From assembly GCF_001499965.1 (NCBI RefSeq), contig NZ_LQIT01000067.1, forward strand, positions 1 to 64,000: 64,000 nt of DNA, given 5' to 3'. The notes under the pieces were generated by a model. It made no database searches. It was not told the DNA's origin and saw only the letters and a list, made by a program, of their open reading frames with translations. Source of the stretch: Mycobacterium sp. GA-2829 (GTDB lineage Bacteria > Actinomycetota > Actinomycetes > Mycobacteriales > Mycobacteriaceae). The position numbers and the translations under genes were made by a program. This document shows, one piece after another, positions 54,258 to 64,000 of this stretch. The stretch's first letter is position 1. Every line of letters begins with the position of its first letter.

Positions 54258-55187
54258 TCAGCGCAGCTGCGGCAGCACCTGTCCGGCGACCAGCGCCAGG
54301 TGGTCGAGGTCGCTCATGTCGAGCAGCTGCAGGTACACCCGCTCGACCCCGGCCTCGACGAATGGGCCCAGCTTGTCGACGATCTCCGCCGGCGTCCCCA
54401 CCATCGGCGAGTTGCTGCGCAGCTCGTCGACCTCTCGGCCGATCGCATTGGCGCGGCGGGCGATCTCGTTGTCGTCGGCGCCCGCGCACAGCACGAACGC
54501 CGCCGAGTACACCATCGAATCCGGTTCGCGCCCGGCGTCGGCGACCGCGGCCCGCACCCGCTCGAACTGGGTCTGCAGGGTCTCCAGCGGCACGAACGGC
54601 ACGTTGAACTCGCCGGCGTACTTCGCCGCCAGCGCCGGAGTACGTTTGGCGCCCTGACCGCCGATGATCACCGGCGGCACCGCCTGCACCGGTTTGGGCA
54701 GCGCGGGGGAATCGACGACGGTGTAGTGGGTGCCGCTGTAGTCGAACGTCTCGCCGACGGGGGTGGACCACATGCCGGTGAGGATGTCGAGCTGTTCGGT
54801 GAGCCGGTCGAAGCGTTCACCCAGCGGCGGGAACGGAATCGCGTACGCCTTGTGTTCGGCCTCGAACCAGCCTGCGCCCAAACCCAATTCGACGCGCCCG
54901 CCGCTCATCTCGTCGACCTGGGCGACCGAGATCGCCAACGGGCCGGGATAACGGAAGGTGGCCGAGGTGACCATGGTGCCCAGCCGGATCGACGAGGTCT
55001 CGCGGGCGATGCCCGCCAGCGTCACCCAGGAGTCGGTCGGGCCGGGCAGCCCGTCGCCGCTCATCGCCAGATAGTGGTCGGAGCGGAAGAACGCGGAGTA
55101 GCCCAGTTGTTCGGCGGCGCGCGCCACGGCGAGTTGGTCGGCGTAACGGGCGCCCTGCTGCGGTTCGACGAAGACACGGAAATCCAC
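54258..55187 (-). CDS. LLM-class (F420-dependent) oxidoreductase
   Basis: A 309-residue luciferase-like monooxygenase-family protein, a TIM-barrel flavin enzyme. In mycobacteria many members use coenzyme F420. It begins VDFRVFVEPQQGARYADQL; family blocks are FFRSDHYLAMSGDGLPGPTD, IRLGTMVTSATFRYPGPLA, SGGRVELGLGAGWFEAEHKAYG-like, PVIIGGQGAKRTPALAAKY and VGTPAEIVDKL. The GTG at 55187 is preferred over a TTG at 55196 because it fits the usual N terminus. It starts 10 bases after the TIGR03085-like gene and probably belongs to the zwf-GH15 unit. Substrate unknown; F420 use is inferred from the family. Confidence 0.85.
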   Translation of the reverse strand: MDFRVFVEPQQGARYADQLAVARAAEQLGYSAFFRSDHYLAMSGDGLPGPTDSWVTLAGIARETSSIRLGTMVTSATFRYPGPLAISVAQVDEMSGGRVELGLGAGWFEAEHKAYAIPFPPLGERFDRLTEQLDILTGMWSTPVGETFDYSGTHYTVVDSPALPKPVQAVPPVIIGGQGAKRTPALAAKYAGEFNVPFVPLETLQTQFERVRAAVADAGREPDSMVYSAAFVLCAGADDNEIARRANAIGREVDELRSNSPMVGTPAEIVDKLGPFVEAGVERVYLQLLDMSDLDHLALVAGQVLPQLR

Positions 55188-55197
55188 GGCGGCCAAC

Positions 55198-55818
55198 CTA
55201 CAGACCCTTGGGGGCGTCTTGCAGCGCCTGCACGTCGGCCGGGTCGCCCTCGAACTCGACGCGGGCCTGGCGGCCGACCGCGAACAGCAACAGTTCCTCC
55301 GGCCGTCCCGTCACCGTCACCGCGCCGCCCTTCCCGGCGGTCACCAGCGTCTTGCCCTCCGGGGTGCGCAACGCCACCCGAGCGGGCGCTTTGGCCAGCG
55401 TCACCCGCGCCATCAGCGACAGTGTGCGGGTCAGCCCCTTGACCGTCGCGTCGTCCAGCGTCCGCGGCTCCCACCCCGGCTGCGCCCGCCGCACGTCCTC
55501 ACAGTGGATGAACATCTCAGCGAGGTTGGCGATCGGGTCGAGCAGTTTGAACGGCGAGAACATCGGCGGGCCTGCGGCGATCTTGTCCAGCAGCGCATCC
55601 CAGTCGTTCGACTGCGCCGCCTGGTTCTGCACCTTCTCGGTGTACTTCGCCAGCGCCGGCACCGCGATCCCGGCCGAGGCGTCGGGCCGGTGCTCGCGGA
55701 CGTAGAGGTGGGCAGCCAGGTCGCGGGTCGTCCAGCCCGCGCACAGGGTCGGCGCGTCCGGCCCCTGCATGCGCATGGCGTCGACGAGCGCGGCGCGCTC
55801 CCGCTGGGCGGCGGTCAT
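55198..55818 (-). CDS. TIGR03085-type DinB/maleylpyruvate-isomerase-like protein
   Basis: A 206-residue protein typical of the actinobacterial TIGR03085 family: N-terminal [39 protein letters not shown] and MFIHCEDVRRAQPGWEPR. The His in AAHLYVREH and in FIHCEDVRR are likely metal ligands of the DinB-like bundle. It is a distant relative of the 249-residue gene in the rmlA cluster. It overlaps the GH15 stop by ATGA. Function undefined. Confidence 0.84.
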   Translation of the reverse strand: MTAAQRERAALVDAMRMQGPDAPTLCAGWTTRDLAAHLYVREHRPDASAGIAVPALAKYTEKVQNQAAQSNDWDALLDKIAAGPPMFSPFKLLDPIANLAEMFIHCEDVRRAQPGWEPRTLDDATVKGLTRTLSLMARVTLAKAPARVALRTPEGKTLVTAGKGGAVTVTGRPEELLLFAVGRQARVEFEGDPADVQALQDAPKGL

Positions 55819-57632
55819 GGTGTTCCTCCAGATTCGTCGAGGGCACGGTCGAGGTTGATCGCGGCGCTGATCAGCGATAGGTGGGTGAAGGCCTGCGGAA
55901 AGTTGCCGACCTGTTCGCCGGTGCCGCTGACCTGTTCTGCGTAGAGCCCGACGTGGTTGGCGTAGGTGAACATCTTCTCCAGGGCCAGCCGGGCGTCCTC
56001 GAGGCGGCCCGCGCGGGTGAGCGCCTCGACGTACCAGAACGAGCAGATCGAGAAGGTGCCCTCGTCACCGTCGAGGCCGTCGCTGCCGGGCTCATAGCGG
56101 AACACCAGGCTGTCGGTCACCAGGCGACGTTCGACGGCGTCCAGCGTGGACAGGAACCGGGGGTCGGCCGGCGACAGGAATTTCAGCATCGGCATCAGCA
56201 GTACCCCGGCGTCGAGGTCGCTACCCCCTTCGACACGGGTGAACGCCTGTAGGTCGTCGTTCCAGCACTTCGTCATGATGCGGTCGTAGATCTCGTCGCG
56301 GGCCTTGGACCACGACACGATGTCCCCGGGCAGCCCGCGCGTCCGCGCGATCCGGATGGTGCGCTCGATCGCTACCCAGCACATCAACCGTGAGGTGGTG
56401 TACGGGCGGTCGTCGTCGCGGATCTCCCACATGCCGGCGTCGGGCCGGTCCCAGTTCTCGGCGACCCAGTTCACCACCTCGGTGGTGTCGCGCCAGCCGT
56501 CGTGGCTGATGCCCGGGCCGTACTTGTCGAACAGGTAGACCGAATCGATGATCTCGCCGTAGATGTCGAGTTGCAGCTGACGCGCGGCGGCATTGCCGAC
56601 GCGCACCGGCGCCGAATCGCGGTAGCCGCGCAGATGGTCGAGTTCGGCCTCCTCGGGCAGGTTGCCATCGATGTCGTAGAGCACCCGCAGCGGTCCGAGC
56701 GTGCCGTCGTCGGCGCCGTTGCGTTGGCCCATGCGTTCGGACAGCCAGCGGATGAATTCCCTTGCCTCGGACATGAATCCGAGCCGTAGCAGGGCGTAGG
56801 TGCTGAACCCGGCGTCGCGGACCCAGACGTAGCGGTAGTCCCAGTTGCGGGTGCCGCCGACCGGGGCGGGCAGGCTGGTCGTCGGTGCGGCGATGATCGC
56901 GCCGCTGGGTTCGTGGCTGAGCAGTTTGAGAGTGATCGCCGAGCGGTGCACCACCTCGCGCCAGCGACCGGTGTAGGTGGACTGCGCCAACCAGCGGTGC
57001 CAGAACGCGGTGGTGGCTGTCAGCAGATCGTCGGTCGAGGAGACGGCGTCGGGGGCGACGTCCTCGTCGGGGCCGAGCATCTCGAGGATGAACACGGCGG
57101 TGTCGCCGGTGCTCAATTCCACGTCGGCGGTGACGGTTCCGTCGTCGATGTCGAGATCGGCCGACGCGCTGAGCCCCATCCGCACGCCGTCCCCGGTGAG
57201 TAGGACAGCGTCGCCGCGGCGTTCGGCCCGGCAGGTCGTGCGCGCGTAGTCGGGGCGGGCGTCGAGACGCATCCGGATCCGCAGGGTGCCGCGCACACCG
57301 CTGACCCGCCGCACCAGGCGCTGCCGCGGCGCGGCATCGCCCTCGGGCACCGGCATGAAGTCGTGCACCTCGGCGACGCCGTCGGCGGTGAGGAAGCGGG
57401 TGATCAGCACCGCGGTGTCGGGGTAGTAGAACTGGTGGGTGCGGGTGACGCCGACCGCGGGTGCGAGTTCCCAACGGCCGCCGTCGGATTCGTCGAGGAT
57501 CGCGGCGAAGATGCTGGGCGCGTCGAACCGCGTCGGGCAGAACCAGTCGATGGTGCCGTCGACGCCGACCAGCGCGCAGCTGCGCAGGTCCCCGATCAGC
57601 CCGTGGTCGGCGATGCCGAGCGGCTCACTCAT
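55815..57632 (-). CDS. GH15-family glycoside hydrolase (glucoamylase/trehalase-like)
   Basis: A 605-residue protein of glycoside hydrolase family 15. Mycobacterial members include a phosphate-stimulated trehalase and others of uncertain substrate. Conserved blocks are the N-terminal [31 protein letters not shown] start, [64 protein letters not shown], where the Glu is the likely general acid, and [23 protein letters not shown] with the likely catalytic base Glu. There is no signal peptide, so it is cytoplasmic. The ATG at 57632 overlaps the zwf stop (ATGA); a longer frame upstream runs through zwf and is rejected. Linkage to zwf suggests glucose release feeding the pentose phosphate pathway. 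Confidence 0.9.
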   Translation of the reverse strand: MSEPLGIADHGLIGDLRSCALVGVDGTIDWFCPTRFDAPSIFAAILDESDGGRWELAPAVGVTRTHQFYYPDTAVLITRFLTADGVAEVHDFMPVPEGDAAPRQRLVRRVSGVRGTLRIRMRLDARPDYARTTCRAERRGDAVLLTGDGVRMGLSASADLDIDDGTVTADVELSTGDTAVFILEMLGPDEDVAPDAVSSTDDLLTATTAFWHRWLAQSTYTGRWREVVHRSAITLKLLSHEPSGAIIAAPTTSLPAPVGGTRNWDYRYVWVRDAGFSTYALLRLGFMSEAREFIRWLSERMGQRNGADDGTLGPLRVLYDIDGNLPEEAELDHLRGYRDSAPVRVGNAAARQLQLDIYGEIIDSVYLFDKYGPGISHDGWRDTTEVVNWVAENWDRPDAGMWEIRDDDRPYTTSRLMCWVAIERTIRIARTRGLPGDIVSWSKARDEIYDRIMTKCWNDDLQAFTRVEGGSDLDAGVLLMPMLKFLSPADPRFLSTLDAVERRLVTDSLVFRYEPGSDGLDGDEGTFSICSFWYVEALTRAGRLEDARLALEKMFTYANHVGLYAEQVSGTGEQVGNFPQAFTHLSLISAAINLDRALDESGGTP

Positions 57633-59032
57633 CGCCGCAGCCGCCACCCGTCCGCGCCGGGCAGCGCCAGCGCTTCGTCGGGACCCCACGATCCGCGCCC
57701 GTACGGGCGCGGCTGCGGCGGCGCGTCGAGCACCGGCTGGCACACCTGCCACAGCCGGTCCACCTCGTCGGCGCGGGTGAACAGCGTCTGGTCGCCGCGC
57801 ATCACGTCGAGCAGGAGCCGTTCGTACGCCTCGAGCGGAGTGTCGTCGGAACTCTGTTCGGCCAGTCCGAGATTCAGCTCGAGCGGCATCAGAGCCAGGT
57901 CGGGGCCGGGGCGTTTGGCCTGTAGCTCCACCTCGAATTCGGGGGAGTCGGTGAGTTCGAGGACCAGCTGGTTGGGGCGGTGCTCCTCACCGAAGAGTGC
58001 GGTCGGCGGGGTGCGAAACGTCAGCGTGACGGTGCGGCGGGTGGCTGCGAGCGCTTTACCGGTGCGCAGGTAGAACGGCACGCCCTGCCAGCGCTCGGTG
58101 TCGACGAACGCCTCGAGCGCGACGAACGTCTCGACGGCCGAATCGTCGTCGACCCCGTCTTCGTCCCGGTAGCCGTCGTACTGCCCGAACACCACCCGGT
58201 CGGGGTCCAGAGGCCGCATGGCCTCGAACACCTTGGCCTTCTCGTTGCGCAGCGACACCGCGTCGAGGTGGACGGGCGGCTCCATCGCGACGAAGCCCAG
58301 CACCTGGCACAGGTGGGTGGAGATCATGTCGCGGAAGCAGCCCGTCGACTCGTAGAAGCCGCCGCGGCCCTCGATGGTGAGTTCCTCGGGCACGTCGATC
58401 TGCACGGAGGTGACGTGGCTGCGGTGCCACGCGGGTTCGATGAGGCCGTTCGCGAACCGCACCGCGAGGATGTTCTGCACCGCCTCTTTGCCGAGGAAGT
58501 GGTCGATGCGGTACACCTGATCCTCGCTGACCACCTCTTTGAGCGCCGCGTCGAGGTCGCGCGCCGATTGCAGGTCGGTGCCGAAGGGTTTCTCGACGAC
58601 CAGTCGGGCGCCGTCGGTGAGTCCCTCGCGGCCGAGCATCGTGATCATCGGCTGCATCGCCTTCGGCGGGACGGACAGGTAGATCATGGTGCGGGCGTCG
58701 TCGCCGAGCTCCTTCTGCGCGGTGCGCACGGCGTCGGCTAGTTCGGCGCCGTCGTCGCTGTCGGAGGTCTGAAAAGACAAGCGCGACAACAGTGTTGACA
58801 GCACGTCGTCGTCGATGTCGGCCACCGAGTCGCGCAGTCCACCGCCGATGCGGTCGCGGAATTCGTCGTCGCTGCCGGGGGAGTGCCGTCCGGATCCGAT
58901 GATCGCGTACTCCTCGGGCAGCCGGCCCGCGGCGGCAAGCCGGTACAGCCCGGGGAAGAGTTTGCGTTTCGCGAGGTCGCCGGTCGCGCCGAAGAGGACG
59001 AAGACGTGGGGCGCGGGGCGCGGTTCGCTCAT
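57629..59032 (-). CDS. zwf: Glucose-6-phosphate dehydrogenase
   Basis: A 467-residue enzyme oxidising glucose-6-phosphate to 6-phosphogluconolactone with reduction of NADP. The Rossmann motif [17 protein letters not shown] lies at residues 13-29, the active-site signature [14 protein letters not shown] near residue 177, and EKPFGTDL near 146; all are intact. Length is near the family norm of 460-510. The first gene of a minus-strand unit of zwf, GH15, TIGR03085-like and LLM genes joined by overlaps. Mycobacteria usually carry more than one zwf; this is probably the non-pentose-operon paralogue, though that needs the rest of the genome. Confidence 0.93.
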   Translation of the reverse strand: MSEPRPAPHVFVLFGATGDLAKRKLFPGLYRLAAAGRLPEEYAIIGSGRHSPGSDDEFRDRIGGGLRDSVADIDDDVLSTLLSRLSFQTSDSDDGAELADAVRTAQKELGDDARTMIYLSVPPKAMQPMITMLGREGLTDGARLVVEKPFGTDLQSARDLDAALKEVVSEDQVYRIDHFLGKEAVQNILAVRFANGLIEPAWHRSHVTSVQIDVPEELTIEGRGGFYESTGCFRDMISTHLCQVLGFVAMEPPVHLDAVSLRNEKAKVFEAMRPLDPDRVVFGQYDGYRDEDGVDDDSAVETFVALEAFVDTERWQGVPFYLRTGKALAATRRTVTLTFRTPPTALFGEEHRPNQLVLELTDSPEFEVELQAKRPGPDLALMPLELNLGLAEQSSDDTPLEAYERLLLDVMRGDQTLFTRADEVDRLWQVCQPVLDAPPQPRPYGRGSWGPDEALALPGADGWRLRR

Positions 59033-59085
59033 GGGGCCAAGGTGCCCGGCGGGCGGCGGGTCTCAAACGGGCTATGACGGGAAAG

Positions 59086-59637
59086 TCAGAAAGTCTGGAC
59101 GCCTTCGACGGCGACGACCATGCCGTGGCGGGTGCGGTCGTTGGTGATGCGGGTGCCGTCGGCGCTCGCGTCGATGGTCCAGCCGACCGCGGCGTAGCGG
59201 CGGTAGTCCAGCGTGACGGCCGGGATGTCGCCGAGGTTGCCGACGACCCATTCGGTCTGTCCGTCGGGCGTCAGGCGCACGCCGTTGGCCGGCAGCCCGT
59301 CGACCTCGGGGGCGTTTGTGAACTGCGCTTCGCAGCCGACCTCCGTCGCGGACAGCTGGCAGCGCGTCTTGCCGGACTTGGTCTCGATGAACACGTAGCC
59401 GTTCTGCGGGCTGAGCACCTCGGCGGCTTGTGGCGGCGCGGACGTGCCGGAGGGAGCGGGGGTGACGGTGCGCGGCGGTGCCGCCGTCGGGCTGGGGGTG
59501 CGCGACGGGCGCGGGGTCGCGATGGTCGGTTCGGTCGGCGAATCGGGGCTGCGCACGGCGGTCCCGGTGGTGTCGGACTGGCAGCCGGCCAGCAGCGCCG
59601 CGACGGCGAGCGCACATCCGGCCAGGCGCAGCTTCAC
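59086..59637 (-). CDS. lpqJ: LpqJ-like lipoprotein
   Basis: A 183-residue lipoprotein. The signal MKLRLAGCALAVAALLAGC carries a lipobox with Cys19 as the likely lipidated residue. A Pro/Thr/Ser-rich spacer (about 28-75) leads to a compact domain with QNGYVFIETKSGKTRCQLS and VGCEAQFTNAP, whose cysteines may pair. Its position between the ini genes and dnaK on the minus strand matches Rv0344c (LpqJ). The GTG start gives a correct signal peptide. Function unknown. Confidence 0.82.
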   Translation of the reverse strand: MKLRLAGCALAVAALLAGCQSDTTGTAVRSPDSPTEPTIATPRPSRTPSPTAAPPRTVTPAPSGTSAPPQAAEVLSPQNGYVFIETKSGKTRCQLSATEVGCEAQFTNAPEVDGLPANGVRLTPDGQTEWVVGNLGDIPAVTLDYRRYAAVGWTIDASADGTRITNDRTRHGMVVAVEGVQTF

Positions 59638-59647
59638 CCGGTAAACC

Positions 59648-59801
59648 CTACGGCGTATGGGGTGCGAGTGACTGAAGTGACGCGCGCATCATCTCGGTGT
59701 AGCCGTCGGCGAGGCCCCGCAACTGCTCCCCGTGAGCAGGAACTGACGTAGGTCGACAGCCGGAACATCCCGGGGGCGATCTCGTCGACGGTGGTGTCCA
59801 T
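59648..59801 (-). pseudogene. Decayed metallo-beta-lactamase-fold gene remnant
   Basis: The minus-strand ATG at 59801 opens with MDTTVDEIAPGMFRLSTYV, the usual N terminus of an MBL-fold flavoprotein/hydrolase. After about 20 codons the sequence jumps, one frame off, to a C-terminal-like segment (EQLRGLADGYTEMMRASLQSLAPHTP and stop, given here as one 26-residue tail at about 59648-59730). The central metal-binding part of roughly 200 codons is missing. So this is an internally deleted, frameshifted remnant. The MBL assignment rests only on the short ends. Confidence 0.5.
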
Positions 59802-59902
59802 GCGTCAATCGTCCGCCTGCCGGGGTCCGCGGTGGTCGTTGTCGGCGAATCGCCTCGGCCGGGAACAAATCGTGGCCGGCCGACCGTTGGAGGTATCGAC
59901 AA

Positions 59903-59978
59903 GTTGAGCGAATCACACTCAAGTCTGGGTTGACAGTCGGGCGTCCGGCGGAGCAGTCTTGAGCCCGGTCCGCTCAGA
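59903..59978 (+). promoter_or_regulatory. Two HAIR operators for HspR upstream of dnaK
   Basis: HAIR consensus is CTTGAGT-N7-ACTCAAG. Site 1 is GTTGAGC-GAATCAC-ACTCAAG (59903-59923), a near-perfect match. Site 2 is CTTGAGC-CCGGTCC-GCTCAGA (59958-59978). A TTGACA hexamer at 59930-59935 lies between them. HspR, encoded at the end of this operon, represses dnaK from such sites in actinobacteria, with DnaK as co-repressor. Confidence 0.8.
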
Positions 59979-60016
59979 CCCACAAACGTAGTAGTCGGTA
60001 ACAAGGAGGACAAACC

Positions 60017-61878
<1,862 letters not shown>

Positions 61879-61882
<4 letters not shown>

Positions 61883-62526
61883 GCGCAAGCGATCCGCAGG
61901 AGCCGGTGACCGTCACCGACAAGCGGCGCATCGATCCCGTGACCGGTGAGGTCCGCGATCCGGCGAAGGCGTCGGCCCCCACGGGGCCGGCGCCGGAGCA
62001 GGCGCCGGCCGCAGACCAGTCCTCAGCGCAGGCGAGCGACACCGACGAGGTGGCCGAGCTCAAGAGCACCCTGCAGCGCGTGAAGGCCGAGTACGACAAC
62101 TACCGCAAGCGCACGCTGCGCGATCAGCAGTTGATCGCCGATCGCGCCAAGGTATCGGTCGTCAGTCAATTGCTCGGTGTGCTCGACGATCTCGACCGTG
62201 CCCGCAGTCACGGTGACCTGGAGTCCGGTCCGCTCAAGGCGGTGGCCGACAAGCTCTCCGGCGCACTCGAACAGCTCGGGCTGACCGCGTTCGGCGACGA
62301 GGGCGACGAGTTCGACCCCGCGCTGCACGAGGCCGTCCAGCACGAGGGCGACGGCACCCATCCCGTGGTGGGGACCGTCATGCGCCGCGGCTACAAGGTC
62401 GGCGAGCAGGTGGTCCGGCACGCGATGGTCGGCGTCGTCGACACCGTTCCCGCGGACGGCGATACGCCCGACACGGCCGAGAACGCCGACGGCGCAGCCC
62501 AACAGGCAGCAGAATCAGACAACTAG
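61879..62526 (+). CDS. grpE: GrpE nucleotide exchange factor
   Basis: A 215-residue co-chaperone that releases ADP from DnaK. It has an acidic disordered N terminus (about 1-55), a long helical dimerisation segment ([20 protein letters not shown]) and the beta-domain signature ([24 protein letters not shown]). It starts with GTG in a four-base overlap with the dnaK stop. Complete. Confidence 0.97.
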
Positions 62527-62558
62527 ACAACGAGAGAAAGGTGAGGAGGTGACGCGGC

Positions 62559-63737
62559 ATGGCCCAACGCGAGTGGGTGGAGAAGGACTTCTACAAAGAA
62601 CTCGGCGTCTCCTCTGACGCCAGCGCGGACGAGATCAAGAAGGCCTATCGGAAACTGGCCCGCGATCTGCACCCCGACACCAACCCGGACCCCAGTGCCG
62701 CCGAGCGGTTCAAGGCGGTGTCCGAGGCGCACAGTGTGCTGTCGGACCCCGCCAAGCGCAAGGAGTACGACGAGACCCGCCGGCTGTTCGCCGGCGGTGG
62801 TTTCGGGCGCGGCCGCTTCAACGGCGGCACTGGGGGATTCGGGGGTTTCGGCGGCGGCGACGGTGGGGTCGAGTTCAACCTCAACGATCTGTTCGACGCC
62901 GCCGGGCAGACCGGGGGCGCCAACATCGGCGACCTGTTCGGTGGTCTGTTCGGGCGGGGCGCCTCACCGCGGCCCAGCCGGCCGCGGCGCGGCAACGACC
63001 TCGAGACCGAGACCGAACTCTCGTTCCTGGAGGCCACCAAGGGCGTGGCGATGCCGTTGCGGCTGACCAGCCCGGCGCCGTGTACGAACTGCCACGGCAG
63101 CGGTGCCCGGCCGGGAACCAGCCCGAAGGTGTGTCCGAACTGCAACGGCGCGGGTGTGGTCAACCGCAACCAGGGCGCGTTCGGGTTCTCCGAACCGTGC
63201 ACCGAGTGCAAGGGCAGCGGCTCGATCATCGAGCACCCCTGCGGGGAGTGCAAAGGCACCGGTGTCACCACCAGGACGCGCACCATCAACGTGCGCATCC
63301 CACCGGGTGTCGAGGACGGGCAACGGATCCGGCTGGCCGGTCAGGGCGAGGCCGGTCTGCGCGGGGCGCCCTCGGGCGACCTGTACGTGACCGTGCACGT
63401 ACGCCCCGACAAGGTCTTCGGCCGCGACGGGGACGACCTCACCGTCGCGGTCCCCGTCAGCTTCCACGAACTGGCGCTCGGCACAACGCTTTCCGTGCCC
63501 ACTCTGGAGGGGAAGGTCGGCGTGCGGGTGCCCAAGGGCACCTCCGACGGGCGGATCCTGCGGGTGCGCGGGCGCGGTGTGCCCAAACGCGGTGGCGGAC
63601 ATGGTGATCTGCTGGTCACCGTCAAGGTCGCGGTGCCGCCGAACCTCGAAGGTGAGGCCGCCGAGGCGCTCGAGGCCTACGCGAAGGCTGAGCGCGCAAG
63701 CGGATTCGATCCGCGGGCCGGCTGGGCGGGGGCGTGA
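62559..63737 (+). CDS. dnaJ1: DnaJ1, Hsp40 co-chaperone
   Basis: A 392-residue type I Hsp40. It has a J domain (residues 10-75) with the HPD triad ([10 protein letters not shown]), a Gly/Phe-rich region ([20 protein letters not shown]), four zinc-binding CxxCxGxG repeats ([32 protein letters not shown]) and a C-terminal substrate-binding domain. It stimulates DnaK ATP hydrolysis and delivers clients. The ATG follows GGTGAGGAGGTGACGCGGC. Its stop overlaps the hspR GTG. Corresponds to Rv0352. Confidence 0.97.
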   Translation: MAQREWVEKDFYKELGVSSDASADEIKKAYRKLARDLHPDTNPDPSAAERFKAVSEAHSVLSDPAKRKEYDETRRLFAGGGFGRGRFNGGTGGFGGFGGGDGGVEFNLNDLFDAAGQTGGANIGDLFGGLFGRGASPRPSRPRRGNDLETETELSFLEATKGVAMPLRLTSPAPCTNCHGSGARPGTSPKVCPNCNGAGVVNRNQGAFGFSEPCTECKGSGSIIEHPCGECKGTGVTTRTRTINVRIPPGVEDGQRIRLAGQGEAGLRGAPSGDLYVTVHVRPDKVFGRDGDDLTVAVPVSFHELALGTTLSVPTLEGKVGVRVPKGTSDGRILRVRGRGVPKRGGGHGDLLVTVKVAVPPNLEGEAAEALEAYAKAERASGFDPRAGWAGA

Positions 63738-64000
63738 CGATGGCGGCCAAACGTAACGAGGAAGCACGCACCTTCCTGATCTCGGTGGCCGCGGAGCTGG
63801 CCGGTATGCATGCGCAGACCCTGCGCACGTACGACCGGCTCGGCCTGGTCAGCCCGCAGCGCACCTCCGGCGGCGGCAGGCGCTACTCCGAACGCGACGT
63901 CGACCTGCTCCGCGAGGTGCAGCGGCTGTCGCAGGACGAGGGCGTCAACCTCGCCGGAATCAAACGGATCATCGAACTGACCAACCAGGTCGAGGCGCTG
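63734..64000 (+). CDS. hspR: HspR repressor (partial, cut by window edge)
   Basis: The first 89 codons of a MerR-family regulator: [39 protein letters not shown] is a winged-helix MerR DNA-binding domain, followed by [28 protein letters not shown], typical of HspR. HspR represses the dnaK operon through HAIR sites and senses free DnaK. It starts with GTG in the GTGA overlap with dnaJ1; an ATG two codons later is possible. The 3' end is beyond the window. Confidence 0.93.
   Translation, partial: MTMAAKRNEEARTFLISVAAELAGMHAQTLRTYDRLGLVSPQRTSGGGRRYSERDVDLLREVQRLSQDEGVNLAGIKRIIELTNQVEAL

Overview
The window is high-GC actinobacterial DNA. Gene content and order point to a Mycobacterium/Mycolicibacterium chromosome, probably a rapid grower: rmlA, aspC, etfD (Rv0338c-like), an iniR-like LuxR regulator (Rv0339c-like), an Rv0340-like gene, iniB-iniA-iniC, an lpqJ-like lipoprotein, then dnaK-grpE-dnaJ1-hspR. 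This is the Rv0334-Rv0353 order of M. tuberculosis with extra genes interposed. No RNA genes, insertion sequences or CRISPR arrays were seen, and no stretch over about 300 bases lacks a gene.

The dominant feature is a giant inverted repeat. Every position x from about 83 to 53114 pairs with 53197-x, so two arms of about 26.5 kb meet with no spacer at 26598/26599. I found only two single-base differences between arms: 172/53025, and 9237/43960 (Asp versus Val in an Hsp70-like protein). The axis lies inside a proline-rich gene and truncates both copies. The outer end falls in a 94-bp tandem repeat just after the second Hsp70-like gene. The right arm (26599-53114) has the normal syntenic orientation and runs into lpqJ and dnaK, so the left arm (1-26598) is the extra, inverted copy. 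It is either a very recent real duplication or an assembly/fold-back artefact.

Right arm, left to right. 26599-30802 (+) is a tight cluster: truncated Pro-rich protein, DUF1330-like protein, cytochrome P450, maleylpyruvate-isomerase-like protein, SnoaL-like protein and rmlA. 30807-41269 (-) holds a PaoABC-type molybdenum hydroxylase, a YibE/F membrane protein, AspC, a secreted nucleoside-hydrolase-like protein and EtfD, which lies behind two tandem palindromic operators. 41406-45746 (-) is a LuxR regulator (IniR-like) co-transcribed with a membrane-anchored Hsp70-like ATPase. Divergent from it, 45935-53019 (+) encodes a short IniB-like protein, IniB, dynamin-like IniA and IniC, and a second membrane-anchored Hsp70-like ATPase. 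The left arm repeats all this on the opposite strand.

The unique right end (53187-64000) starts with two single-pass Ser/Thr-rich membrane proteins. The first shares the PWYRKP membrane-entry motif of the Hsp70-like proteins. Then come an LLM oxidoreductase, a TIGR03085-like protein, a GH15 glycosidase and zwf (overlapping, minus strand), the LpqJ-like lipoprotein, a decayed metallo-beta-lactamase-fold remnant, and the HspR-controlled dnaK operon, cut by the window edge inside hspR.

The most system-like assembly is the expanded ini locus: two Hsp70-like ATPases anchored by the same PWY(K/R)(K/R)P module bracket two dynamin-like GTPases and two IniB-domain proteins that share a G(L/F)D(V/I)F tail. 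A LuxR/ATPase regulator sits in the locus, and repeated CCCCTAA boxes lie in both promoter regions.
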